Shown piece after piece: positions 20,580-32,396 of a DNA stretch of 64,000 nucleotides. How positions within the stretch are numbered: the first letter of the stretch is position 1; each line of letters opens with the position of its first letter. The stretch spans positions 9,324,254 through 9,388,253 of the forward strand of contig CM055892.1 of assembly GCA_029582165.1 (NCBI GenBank). The letters run 5' to 3'. A program made the translations under genes and the position numbers. The notes below the pieces were generated by a model. It saw only the letters and a list, made by a program, of their open reading frames with translations. It did not search any database and had not been told where the DNA came from. This DNA is from Portulaca oleracea (Eukaryota; Streptophyta; Magnoliopsida; Caryophyllales; Portulacaceae).

Positions 20580-22187
20580 GGCAGATCAATCACTAACAAT
20601 TTGTTTCCGATCGGAAACCCCAACCAGTCTGAGCTGACGTTAGCCTCTATAAATTCTACTTTGTACGGGCCCTTCGATGGCGGGTGAGCGCTTTTCGGTA
20701 TGGTCAACTTATGGGGGATATGTTTGTTGGTTCCCTAACTGACGGACCACGCGATCAGGCATGTACAACTCAGTGATGTCGTATGCACGAAGTGGGCCCA
20801 TGTACGACGTCCTCGGGCATGATTTGTAGGGGGCAGGTACATATGGGGCCCAACACACATGATCTGGCGTCTAGGGACTCCCTCAACATTCGGAGTCGAT
20901 GTTCCGATCTCGATTCTCTTCTGGGAAACCACCTGCTCGCGCGAGGCCCATGAACCGGTCGCTCTCCGTGTGGCCTAAAATTAGGAAAGTACTCATAGAT
21001 CCAGGCCTACAATAGGGTCAAACACCCAGCCACCTTCGTTGTCCCAGCCCTGCTCGCCGCACCTAATTGTCGATAAAGGTACGCCAATGTAATCGTACCC
21101 CAAGCAACGCGATCGACAACAGCGCCAGTGTTAGGCCACGGATGCGGCCGAACTCTATCCCTCGATTTGTCCAAGAGGATAGTGTTTCCCAGCAAACTCA
21201 ACAACCACGCCCTTATCCTATAGGGAATGGGATAATCGGGCGATGTACATATCAACCTCAAATCAACGTCAAGTATGGCGCCCTTGTCATAAGTGTGTAT
21301 GATCTTCAGTTCCTCCATTCTCTTCTGGAAAATAGACGGCACGTACCCGTTACCCACCTCCCGATCAAGACAATCAGGCATCAGTCCATCAACTGCAAGA
21401 CCCAAGATATGTTGCACATCATGCAACATGATTGTCATTTCACCGAAGGGAAGGTGAAATGTGTTCGTGTCGGGTTGCCACCTCTCAACGAACGCCGAGA
21501 CCAACGTCATATCGATGTGCTCATACATCAAATCCACCAAAGTGGTGATTTGATCCTTTCCAGTGCCGCCTGGCATACAGGATCCATCATGGACCTCATT
21601 GACCTCAAATCCCTCAAAGCATTCCTCTTCGTACGCACTCAAGAACTGCATGGGGCGAACGCTCCCGACCCTCCCATATTACCCGGGTAATGTGAGCTCC
21701 AAAGCTCGGTATAACGGCCCCAAATGCAGGTCCCCCGGCCACATTTACCGGTAATCTTCCAAGCATCATCATCACTCTGGCTCCTCTTACTATGCCTGCT
21801 GTTGGTCCCAGCATCACTGGTACCAGAACCGCTTCCCTGTCCCCGCTATCGAATTGGGGCAAACTTCCCCGATGCATCTCTCATAGGCATGAAACCCGTT
21901 GGCCTGTAAATTTGCCCAGAAGGAGTGGTGACTGAAGTAGGGATCATCTCCGGGACATCTGACCTGGTCCCATCGTCCCCCGTTGTCTCCGTGTCGGTCG
22001 ACTCATCCATATATTCATTGAGATGGTCAACCAAGCCTTGCGTTGTCTAACTGTGAGTGTCCTCCGGCTGGCCAACCGCATCATCAGCTGCTCCTCTACC
22101 TCGGCCGGCATGTCGTGTTGACGCGGTCACTTTACGTTTGTGAGAGTCCCTATCAATAAACCTTGTACCCTTGCCCTTGCCTGCCAT
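20580..22187 (-). pseudogene. plant mobile domain (PMD) gene, 5' portion
   Basis: The start codon is at 22185-22187 (- strand): MAGKGKGTRFIDRDS, basic, then an in-frame TAG in PEDTHS*TTQ and an acidic stretch to 21846. PMD sequence then appears in shifted frames: FGAVIPSFGAHITRVIWEG (near 21700), followed by LVSAFVERWQPDTNTFHLPF, GEMTIMLHDVQHILGLAVDG, LLGNTILLDKSRDRV and WGTITLAYLYRQLGAASRAG (21570-21020), continuing ..WIYEYFPNF.. toward 20980. These match the PMD family (MAIN/MAIL1-like and 'phosphatase 7 long form homolog' proteins), also carried by MULEs and gypsy elements. Several stops and frameshifts, a retrotransposon at the 3' side and a hAT element on the ATG show it is dead. Confidence 0.8.
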
Positions 22188-22762
22188 TAGGGGTGGGCGC
22201 GGATCGGATAACCGATCCGAACATAAATTCGGATCGGTTAACCGTATGTTCGGATAGTTAAAATTATGATCCGTATCTGATCCAAAAGTTTCGATTAACC
22301 GGACTTTCGGTTAACCGAATTGTCGGATAATAAATTTTGCGATCAGTATCTGATCCGAAAGTATGGGTTAAACGAATTTCGGATCGGATAACCATATATC
22401 CACGGATTATAAAGCACTCGTACAATAATAATCATTGTCCTTCTTACCTTAATGGGTTCAAAATTGTAAACTTTATGTATTGTGTACATTTTTACGCTAA
22501 TGAGTACTAATTTACAACAAAAAAATCACATTTGAAGGGTTTTAAGTTGAAAATTAATTATTTTCGGATTCTCGGATAACCGATAGATTATCCGGATTTG
22601 TCAATCCCCGATCCGTATCCGATCCGTGATCCGGGAAAAAAATTTGGATCGGTTGACCGATCCGCCAACTTCAAAAATTATCCGCTAATTATCCATTTTT
22701 TTGGATCGGATAATCGGATTTTTGGACCGGATCACGGATTACGGATGTTTTACCCACCCCTA
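22188..22762. mobile_element. 575-bp non-autonomous hAT element in the PMD start codon
   Basis: An exact 8-bp duplication, CCTGCCAT (22180-22187 and 22763-22770), brackets termini TAGGGGTGGGC and ...CCCACCCCTA, a perfect inverted repeat at the edge. The interior is full of GGATCGGATAACCGATCC-type words in both orientations. No transposase. On the - strand the duplicated target reads ATGGCAGG, so the PMD start codon exists twice. Confidence 0.9.
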
Positions 22763-22967
22763 CCTGCCATACTATACCCTAAACAATAGTATATAAATAA
22801 AAACTTAACCATAGATGATATGAATAATAATTAGTCCCTATCAATAAACAAGATTTAATAACGCTAAAAAATATAATAATAAAACACAACATTAAAATGT
22901 ACTAAATATAACAACGACAATAGTATAATATCAACAAACCATAATACACCCTAAACAATAGTATATA

Positions 22968-22998
<31 letters not shown>

Positions 22999-23233
22999 GT
23001 TTATAACATTACTAATGCTATAATTACTAACAATGCTATTATTTATTATTAATAAAAATATAACAAACTTAGAATGATGCATATTATTGATATTAATAAT
23101 AATTACAATATTTTATAAACAATTAATAGAAATATTAACAACAATAAAGTAATTTAATATAAATATATACATAATAATTAATATTATTATTAACAACATA
23201 ATAACAATAACATTATTAACATAAACATACACA
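22763..23233. other. AT-rich upstream flank of the PMD gene
   Basis: Extremely AT-rich, with an (ATA)n microsatellite at about 22967-22998 and a duplicated CCCTAAACAATAGTATATAA (about 22777 and 22950). Probably the original 5' flank of the PMD gene within the MULE. No gene seen. Confidence 0.5.
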
Positions 23234-23238
23234 TAATA

Positions 23239-23465
23239 TGTAAAACCGCGAAAAATTCAAAGGTGTTGACCATGACGACGTTAGTAAATTAGATTTGACT
23301 CTGCTTACACTTGAGCTCGTAGGATCATTGAGGGACTAACAAGGGTATATCGGTATTTCATGGGCTTTAGTATTATTAGTATTACTCTTATTATTAGTAT
23401 TATTATTAATATTATTGTGATTATTATAATTGTAATATGAATAATTATGTGAATATTAATTGTTA

Positions 23466-23515
<50 letters not shown>

Positions 23516-26500
23516 GCTTTTTCCCAGAAAATTCAGATTTTATTTGTGTAGTTTTGGGTTGGATTAGGATTAAGAGTGCTTAGTTGGGCCTTAATTATTA
23601 GTTAATATAAAAGCTAGCTTTTCTCTCTCAAACCCTAATTCCTCTCAAACCCTAACCCTACACCACCCCCCCTCTCTCTCCCCCTCCCCTGCAGCGTCTA
23701 GCCACCGGTAGGCCGCCACGATTCATCGGTAACCACCAGCAACCTTCTTCTTCTCTCTCTCTTTCGTTGTCTCTCTCTCCCTTCTTCCCTATCTTTCTCT
23801 TCTTGTTTTCGCTAACCCTTCTCTCCACCATCGCTAACGCCGCCAGTCGACCACCGCGCACTCCCTGCCGTCGTCGAAGTCGCCGCCCAGACGCGAACAA
23901 AAGGGGGGGACTGCCTTACGCTGCACTGCTACGATGGTTGTTGCGTTCGGACCACCACCAACTGCCTCGTGGACGCCCGCCGCCACCGACGTGTGCCCAG
24001 ACCAACGACTCCTCCCGGCACCGCCGTCGCACCAATGTCAGCCCTCGCCGGAAACCGCCAGACGTGTCCTAACACCACTCCTACGTAAACCCTAAATTCA
24101 GTTTTGAAAATTTTTCTTTCTTTTATTCTTTTTTTCTGTTTTATTTTTATTTTTATTATTATTTCTTCTTATTGAAATCTTGTAATTTGAGTTAAGGGTG
24201 TAAATTATTAAGTTGTTAATTCTGATTGTAATTAAATTGTTCTTGTTTTGTATTATTATTCTCTTTTCATGATATTTTTTTCCTTGTGATTTAAATTGTT
24301 ATGTGTAAATTTTATGTTATAATTTGGGTATTAAGATTTGTAATAATTGTAGTTAAATTATTGATGTTCAATTATATATGATGTACTTTGCTTTTCTTGT
24401 AAATCATGTTAGGGTTTTAGATAATACTATTATTGTATGTACGAATTAAAGTGTTTAATTATCTAGAGTAATTCTTGTTCGTTAGTTAAGTATTCATATG
24501 TTTTCTTTGATTCTCTTAGGTGTTTAATATTATATTTAATCATGCTAAATAAGTTTACATTGATTAAATTATTAAAGTACGATTCTTGTTTATTAATTTC
24601 ATGATTCTTGATTAAATTTTGGAAAAAGAATTAGTTGTTGTGATTCTTGATTAAGAACTTCATATTTTATAATCATCCACGTTGTTAGTAGAGGATCTTG
24701 AAAGAGTATGTTATAGAACTCATGTTTAGGGTGATATTAATATCATTTCATGCATGCCTTTAGGGTTAGAGAAAGTATTAAAGTTGTTTTCATGTTTTAC
24801 AGTTTAGTTTTGATGGTAGGAACTAAGAAGTTGATGTTTGGACCTTGGTTGGATTATATTAAATATCCTCACCCTTAGTCACTGTTTTAAGCTCAAATTA
24901 GGACCCCGGGATCGAATGGTGAAAGTTAGAACCAAAATTACCAATTATATAGGAACCGGGAACGGGACATTTTCGATAGGGTGTAAAGAACGGGTCACCA
25001 CGATAATTATAGTTTTCCTTTGATCGAACCCTTTGAACTGGAGGTTCCCTCGAATGTTAGCTTTCATAGAATTTTGCGGATCGGACTTTGGAGTTATATA
25101 GGTCGAGTTATACCCCGATTACCTGACCTAGGTCAGATCTGGACAGTTTGGATTGACGACTGTTTTTGAGGATCTTAGAGGGTGTTTTTGGTCTTGAGTT
25201 CACTTAAGAGTTTTAGTAGACATCCTGAAGTCTCCGAAAAGTCTAAAACCAGACCCATAAGATGTCGGGAAGTCAAGTGATGACCATTTTTATGTGGATG
25301 TTGTAATCTGTCTTGTTGATGTTAATTACTAATGAATGTGTTGTTGAGTGAAAATGTTGTTTTGGTCTTGTTATGTGATTACTTGGAATGTGTTGGATAA
25401 TTTAAAGTGTGAATTCATGAATTATGGGAACCTATAGTTTTCCTAGGGGAGGGTTAGGTAGAAGGTAGTTAATACTAACTTGAAAGGGCGCGTTTTGATT
25501 AGAATAATTATTTATATTTTAGGCCTGAACTAATTCGCGTCATTAGTGAGCTCAAGTGTGCTCGTTTTTGCTGTGAAGTGAAAGTTAACCAGGTAATGTC
25601 TATGCCCTAATCCCCACTAGGATGCACTTTAATTGGTTTTTGTTGATTTCTAATCTGTTTTTGGAATTTGCATCCCGAACGGACTTTATGTGGTAAATGT
25701 GACCATCTGTTTTGGATAATTATTTGTGATCTTTGATTTATGAGTAGAGGAAATTGAGATGGTCTTTTATGCGTGGTTTTATTATTGGTTTTGGTAACTT
25801 GGGTTGGGTTTGACTTGAGAGCTGTGAGCTGAGTTTTGCATAAAATACTAATTAATTCAAAGTGAAACAATAAGCGGGTTTTTATGCCTTTGGTGGGAGA
25901 TTGTTTTGATGCCTTTGGTAGGCGATTGTTTTGATGCCTTTGGTAGGCTAATGTTTTTGCGGGTGATAACTCGGAGACCAGGATTTGGTATCCTGTAGGG
26001 TTATGTGTCAGGAGATCAGGGTTTCATCCCTAATATAGGATAGATGATTTTTGATGCTTTTGATAGGCGATTGTGTTGATGTCTTTGGTAGGCTATTGTT
26101 TTGATGCCTTTGGTAGGCTAATGTTTTTGCGGGCGATGACCCGGAGACTAGGATTTGGTATCCTATAGGGTTATGTGTCAGGAGATCAGGGTTTCATCCT
26201 TGATATAGGATAGATGATATGTATTGAATATTGATGCCTTTCGTAGGCGAATGTTATTTTAAGGGATGTGGTATCCCGCCCGCATAATAAAATATGGATT
26301 GGTTGGGTTGAGGAAAACAGTTAAGGGTTAAAGGTTTGTGAATGGTTTGACTTGTTCCCTCTCCCTTAAATGACCTAAAATGAATTTGAATTGTTTTTAA
26401 CGGTTAGGGGTAGACATTATTAAGATTTTCCCCCTCATTTTTGTAATGTTTTGTTTTCAGGTGAAGATTTATATGCTGGGGACGGGAATTAGAAGTGAGG

Positions 26501-26755
26501 ACGGCGAGTTTAGAAGTTGTTAATTATGTTGCGTTTCTTTTCTGAAAAACCTGAAGTTAGTTTTGAGTTTTATTTCCAAGTATGAGTTGTTATTTGGTTT
26601 ACCGTTGTCAGACAGTTGTAGTTTTCCTTCTCGCCTTATATTCCTTCGGGGATACGGCAGTGACGCCCAATAAGAGTTTGAGTCTTCCGCTAAATTTTTC
26701 TGCTAACGTTAGTTTGACTTTGACTTTTCTATAATTGAATTTCCGGGGCGTTACA
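23239..26755 (+). mobile_element. 3.5-kb solo LTR, TSD TAATA
   Basis: Starts TGTAAAACCGCG and ends GGGGCGTTACA, with identical TAATA on both sides (23234-23238 and 26756-26760). A TATA-like TATAAAAG at 23606 is followed by a C/T-rich transcript start region with CCCTAACCCTA. A (TTA)n microsatellite precedes it (about 23464-23514). No partner LTR or interior lies nearby, so it is a recombination product. Open frames such as 23767-24072 are Ser/Arg-rich readings of the C/T-rich leader, not genes. A fragment of a related LTR lies inverted at 48479. Confidence 0.85.
25880..26250 (+). repeat. tandem repeats inside the solo LTR
   Basis: GATGCCTTTGGTAGGCGATT units of about 25 bp occur in clusters within a larger unit of roughly 180 bp (..GCGGG.GATGAC.CGGAGAC.AGGATTTGGTATCC..), present twice. 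Confidence 0.8.
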
Positions 26756-26760
26756 TAATA

Positions 26761-27238
26761 ATTCATATTAGTAACTAATCATATTTAGAATAATATAATT
26801 AATAACATTGTTATTAATTATTTATCAATATTAATAAATTAAAAAAAAAATTGGTTCTGGCGCCACGTCGGTCCCGCGCGTTCGCGGCGGCAGCGGTGCC
26901 ATGGCCGCGACGATTTCGCGCAACCGCCGCGTACGATGTCGCGTGAAATTTGCGGCGACCGGCGGCAGGTTGCCGCAATAAATACGCGGCAGCCGTTTTT
27001 TCGGAAAATTGTGATTTTCGACCCCAATTTTTCGAACTATAAAAATTCAAATCAGATAATTCAAAACATACTTCAACTTCTTCGATTGTTACCACTTGGT
27101 ATTCCGGGATGACGGTAGTGTGTGGTGGTCGTTGGTTGAGAGAGTTTTCTAGAGAGATAAATTAGAGAGAAAGTAGAGAATGAGGTTATGAAGTTGAAGG
27201 GTAAAGTTGGAAAATATTATGCGAAAGGTGAGCGACAA
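26761..27238. other. right end of the MULE
   Basis: AT-rich, then a GC-rich block (26850-27000) dense in GCGGC/GCCGC words, analogous in position and composition to the hairpin block at the left end but less perfectly self-complementary. The last bases, AGGTGAGCGACAA, mirror the left edge. Confidence 0.45.
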
Positions 27239-29473
27239 TTAGACCTGTCAATACGGGCGGGCGGGCGGGTTACGGGTCGGTCGTATATCGGGTTAGGGTA
27301 AATACTGGTCGGGTGTATTTCGGGTTCAGGTAAATACGGGTCGGGTTTACGGGTCATGACCGCCCTTTTTCTCAATCACTTACAACTAATAAAATTGATT
27401 ATAATTGGTCAAAGACACCTGTGTAATGTACCATTCCACTCCAAGTTCGACCACCACGATATGTCATAGTTGTATAGACATATTACTATACACCCAAGGG
27501 ACAAAATTTGACAATCTTCAAGTCTACAAGTATTATGCGGTTTATGTCAACAATCTACGAATAACAGTACTTATGAAATATATAGGGTTTTGGAATGCTA
27601 ATATACTGAACTTTTAGGGTGCTGGACAATAATGCACTGAACTTTGACCTTTGACAATAATAGACTATCTTACTGAAAGAGAGGAGAGCGGCGGGACTGC
27701 AGAAGTTAGAGGTTTCACTGAAAGAGTGAGTGAGTGACAGTGGTAGGGTTTTGTTATGGTCATTTGTTATTTGATTATTTCATTTGTATGTCTCTCTATG
27801 CATAACTTTCCAAAACCACCCAATATTTTACTTTTGGGCCTTTTAATTTTCATGAAATGGGCTCATTTTTTTGCACAAGGCCAAAGTAGACAAAACACTT
27901 AAAATTAAAGTGTCGGCCAACGGCCGACCAACCTGACCGACGCCTCGTTTTTTCACGGGTTCTTTGGGTTAGGTCATTTTCAGTCTTGGGTGAATTTAGT
28001 TCAAAACGTTTTTCTGGTCGGTCGAGAATTGCAGAGTCAGTGTGATAGTAAAAGAGTGGGCGATGTATAATAAACGGGACCCTTTAACCTATGTATTTCC
28101 GTTGTCGGTTGTCGCTACATTCAACACTCTATTTAGTCAATTTCAATTCAATAGCATATTCTGCTCCCAGTTTGAAAAATAGGCAGTGACAATTGGGTTG
28201 CTAGACCGACCAAAAAAGCAACCCAGGCAACAAAGACAAAATGCGTAAGTGAAGTCACTCACAAGTGAATGGCTACTTTACTAGTTGCCCCACTATCAGT
28301 GTTTGTATACTTGTAACTCTGAATTCTTGTACTTTCGGGTGCCTCTTGTGTATGGCCAAAGATCACTCACACTTTTCTCATACTTTCTTTCTATACTTGT
28401 TTATTGAGAGAGAATTAATTATTCATATTTTATATTTATAAGGGAAATCCACAGATTCCCTGTTCTTTTATATATTTGGATAGAGAGCGGATGGAAACGT
28501 GAAAATGCAAAAAAGTGAAATAAAATGAAAAAGGTGGTTTTATATTTAGAAAAGTAAGTCACATTAATTACATTATAAATTTTTTGAATATACAAATTTA
28601 TAAATTTTAATAAGGTATTTTGAGTTAGACAAATCATATCAATAATATTATTCACTCAATATATAAATATATAAATATAAATTTTTAAATTTATTACATA
28701 AAATAGATAAGTATAAATTGTGTGGAAAAGGTTATAAAGTGAATAAGAATGTAAAAGGTAAAATAATTTGATCGCACCTTAAAAAAAAAAGGCCAAATTA
28801 ATAAAATGAGAGGAGCCACTTGGATGTCCCCCTATATAATATCTTCTTGTTGTCTATTTCTTCATTCATGGTACCCACCTACTTCCATTAAATAATAGGA
28901 TCTGTTCAAATCTTCATAACATAAGTTGTAATTGGTCCCCACTCCCTCAAGGGCAAATCCAGAAAAAAAAAAAAAAAAAACACACACACGTACACACGCA
29001 TGCATATATATATATATATAAAAGAACATAGAAGGTAAATCAGCTGAACCTAACTGAGTTTGAGCAACTTCTGGCTCAAGTTCGACTCAAAGCTTGCTAA
29101 GCCTATGAAGTTTAGATTTGTGTTTGGCTTGATCAATTTATTTAAACTCGATTCATGAAAAACTTATATTATTTAGGTTCGACTCAGACTCAACTCATAT
29201 TACTTACGTTTGAGTTTAACTTTGGTATTTGTTATTTTTTTATTTGAAAGATTCTGCATTCAAAGCAAAATTTATACAAAATGTTAAAAATTTGGATGAC
29301 TTAATTTGAAAATAACGGTCTTTTTTTATAATTGTAGAGCAATTGGACGAAACTCAAAAATTAATGCTTGACTTTTACGTAATTTAACTAGAAAATTAAA
29401 AGGAAACACAAAAATTATGCTCTAATACTTAATTCAAGACATCTAATTAATATAGGGTTTACATATGTCCATA
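27239..29473. other. repeat relics and AT-rich sequence, no gene
   Basis: 27239-27365 begins TTAGACCTGTCAATACGGG and repeats GGGTCGGGTGTATTTCGGGT, a hAT-like end whose partner was not found. Similar words recur at 53600-53850. The rest is AT-rich, with a poly(A)-(CA)n-(TA)n microsatellite at about 28963-29020. No convincing coding frame. Confidence 0.5.
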
Positions 29474-29481
29474 TAATATAG

Positions 29482-30065
29482 TTAGGGATAGCAATGGGGC
29501 GAGGAATCTTCGAACCGGCTGGGGCGCTGCCCCGCTCTGGGGAAAATCCCCACCCCCATTGGGGATGGGTCGGGGACGAGGACGATTTTTCAAAATCCGC
29601 TCGGGGACGGGGCGGGGATGGGGACAAAATTTTCCCCATCCTTTTCCCCATTTTCTCTGCCGGGGAAAATTTCCCGTCCCCATCCCCGAATTTCAATCCC
29701 CGAAAATTTTAAAATTACCAAATAACATTTATTCTAATTCAATATATATATTAATAGTAAGGATAAACTAGTAATTTTTGAATTTTAAGTCAGAAACCCT
29801 AACACTTGTTGATACATTATTGTTTGATTTTGATGCATTATTGCTTGAGCAAGTTAAATACGTTGTATTTTGAACAGGTTAAAAACCGGATTCGATTAAA
29901 AATCGGATCCGATTAAAATTTGGTTAGATTTTGAATAGTTTTAAAGAATCCCCATTGGGGATGAGGAATCCGCGGGGATGGAGATGGAGCAAGAATCATT
30001 TCCCGTAGCGGGGATGGGGACGGGGATATACTCCCCCGTCCCTGATCCACCCCATTATCATCCCT
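29482..30065. mobile_element. 584-bp non-autonomous hAT element, G-rich
   Basis: Termini TTAGGGATAGCAATGGGGCG and the reverse complement of ...CCACCCCATTATCATCCCT match well. The flanks TAATATAG (29474-29481) and AAATATAG (30066-30073) agree at 7 of 8 positions. The ends are filled with GGGGATGGGGACGGGG words and their complements. Open frames through this block are compositional artefacts. Confidence 0.8.
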
Positions 30066-30073
30066 AAATATAG

Positions 30074-32396
30074 CCTACTTGCTACCAAAAATACTTAAAC
30101 CAAGTCTATCACCCTAAGCTCGTATGGATCACTTGATAAACATTTGAGTTGAGCTTTAGTCAAACTGAGCTCATACTGATCGATGTAAGTCCAACCACTC
30201 ATGAGCTGGCTTGGTTTAGTTATAACCTTAATTGTCGTCAGCAATGTTTAAACACTAGGAAAATATATAATGTTATACATTATTTTATATGATAATATTA
30301 TTATATTAAAAATTATTTTCATCAAAAAATATAAAAATTAAGATCATAAAAGTGTTTTCAATGGTGTTGATTATAAAATTAAGATTGATAATTATTATAA
30401 TTTACTTTTAAAAATAAACTTATTAAATTAATGAAAACTATACCTTACACAGGTCGTCAAAAACTAGTTTTCAGTTATTGCTTTCTTTTCTAATTAGAAA
30501 TTTTTTGATTAAAGTTAAAATCTTTATAATGAATGTAATTGCATTATAATTAAAATATATATTGAAAAATAATGTTAATCAAATAATTTGTAATACAATC
30601 AGTTCCTATTTATCTCTGATGCTTATTTTAGGTGTCTTGCTTTGACATAGAAACTAGCTATATTAATAGATATTAAATTTAAAAAAATGTTATGATGGAG
30701 TTCTATAACAATATATAATATCACATTATAAATGCATAAAATCATACATTTATCCATTATTTTTAAATTAAATAAACGTGTAAAATATGAGTAACGGGTA
30801 CTATGGTCAATTTAATTAGGGTGCTATTAATATTCTTTGACATAGTTAACGCATCCTAAGCTTCTTATAATTTATAATCATTACTATTCTATCAAAAAAA
30901 AAGTTAATAATTATACTAATCTACTAAAACAAGGTAAACCTAAACTTAAGTGAATGAATTTGGGAGGTTTGGTTTTCCCAAATCAAACTCCAAACCTATG
31001 AATAAATGTTTTAGAAAATATTTTGCTTACACCAAGACTTGAATCTTGGTTGGAAATATGAAAGTTAAATGAGTTTACCACTTAGCTATCCCTTCTTTAG
31101 TGACATAAGTGTCAAATTTAAAAATAACAAACTCATGCATTTAGGTTACAAATATTAATACATAATTAAAATAATATTCATTAGCTTTTTATAAAAAAAA
31201 TATTCATTAGTTAGTTTTTTCTTCCACTAAATTAGAACAAGACCACCAAAGAAAAACACAAAACTTAAGAGAAAGAATTTGAGAGGTTAGGTTTTCCCAA
31301 ATCTAACACCAAACCTACGAATAAATGTTTTTAACAAAAAAGGAAATATTTTACTTCCACCAAGATTTGAACATTGGTTGAAATCATGTAATGATTAGTT
31401 GAAGATGGTAGTTACTTAGTTACCACATCTTTCATATGATAATGTCAACGAAAATAAATAAAATTCTACATATAACGTATAGGTTACAAATAATAGTACA
31501 CAAAAATAATACACTTGCTTTTTATACATAAAAAATATAAAAACATTCATTACTTAGTATTTCTTCCACCAAATTTACTATTATAATATATGAATCTCAA
31601 TGTAAAAAAAATTAGATTAATGTAAAATATAAGAGATAACAAAGTGTAAAACTCCCATAAAAAGTTTATATTATTGTTCTATGTTTTCTTTGATGATTGT
31701 AACAAGAAAATAAAATTTTATTAACATTGCGATAGAAAATGTAAATAAAAAATTACATAAGTTATTTAGGCATCATATGGAATTAAAATGAATTTAAAAA
31801 TACAAAGTATCAAAATTTATCTCAATGTATATGATAAAAACTTGAGATCATTATGACCATTGAAAAAAAGTAACATTGTAGTGCAACTTTGTTTTAAAAT
31901 GAAATATTTATTAAAATTGTGATAAAAAAAATAGTGAATGAATATCTCTTTGTTGTGAAAAACAAAGTAGTGCAACTTTATTTTGATTTATGTCGTGATT
32001 GTTGATATATGATTAAATGTTAGAATTAATAATTGTTTATTAATGTGATTATTAGTTAATTATTTATTACTAAATATTAATACTTTGTATTTTCTCCAAT
32101 CTTTTTAAATTTTAATTATTTTATGAAAATTTTCATGCTTATTTATGAAAACAAGTTTCCGACAAGATTATGTTTATAATGTATACAGACAATTTCTATT
32201 ATCTTAATAATTTATTCACATGTTTAAGATTAAATATTTTTTGAATGTTATTGAGAAAGACTAGAATCAAATTATAATGTTCTTGCATTTATTCACATTC
32301 ACTAATAATTTTTTTTTACTTTTGTTCTTTATTATAGATAACTAAGACGAGATTGAAACTAGAATGAATTTTAATATCATTCCACTAATATATTAT
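30074..32396. other. AT-rich sequence with a diverged direct duplication
   Basis: About 30920-31200 and 31240-31560 are diverged copies of one unit, sharing GAGGTT.GGTTTTCCCAAAT, ACACCAAACCTACGAATAAA-type and CCACCAAGA.TTGAA blocks. No gene recognised; the remainder is AT-rich with no clear element ends. Confidence 0.5.

Larger units (their letters stand above)
7845..27238. mobile_element. composite Mutator-like element (MULE) with OTU and PMD genes
   Basis: The left end, TTGTCGCCCCCCTTTT (7845), and the reverse complement of the right end, TTGTCGCTCACCTTTC (27238 inward), share an edge. Further in, both carry CTCTCTAA and CTAACCAAC/CTCAACCAAC words. Between them lie a + strand MULE transposase-OTU gene and a convergent - strand PMD gene, plus three later insertions (11966-20579, 22188-22762, 23239-26755). 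Removing those leaves roughly 6.7 kb. No clear 9-bp target duplication is visible, and the terminal similarity is patchy, so the outer borders are inferred from gene content and edge similarity. Confidence 0.45.

Noticed and set aside
23767..24072. Open frame with a signal-peptide-like N-terminus followed by Arg/Pro-rich sequence
   Set aside because: It lies in the C/T-rich transcript leader of the solo LTR. The composition explains the residues, and no domain is visible.
29415..29771. Several overlapping open frames rich in Gly/Pro/Arg
   Set aside because: Produced by the GGGGATGGGG repeats of the hAT element.
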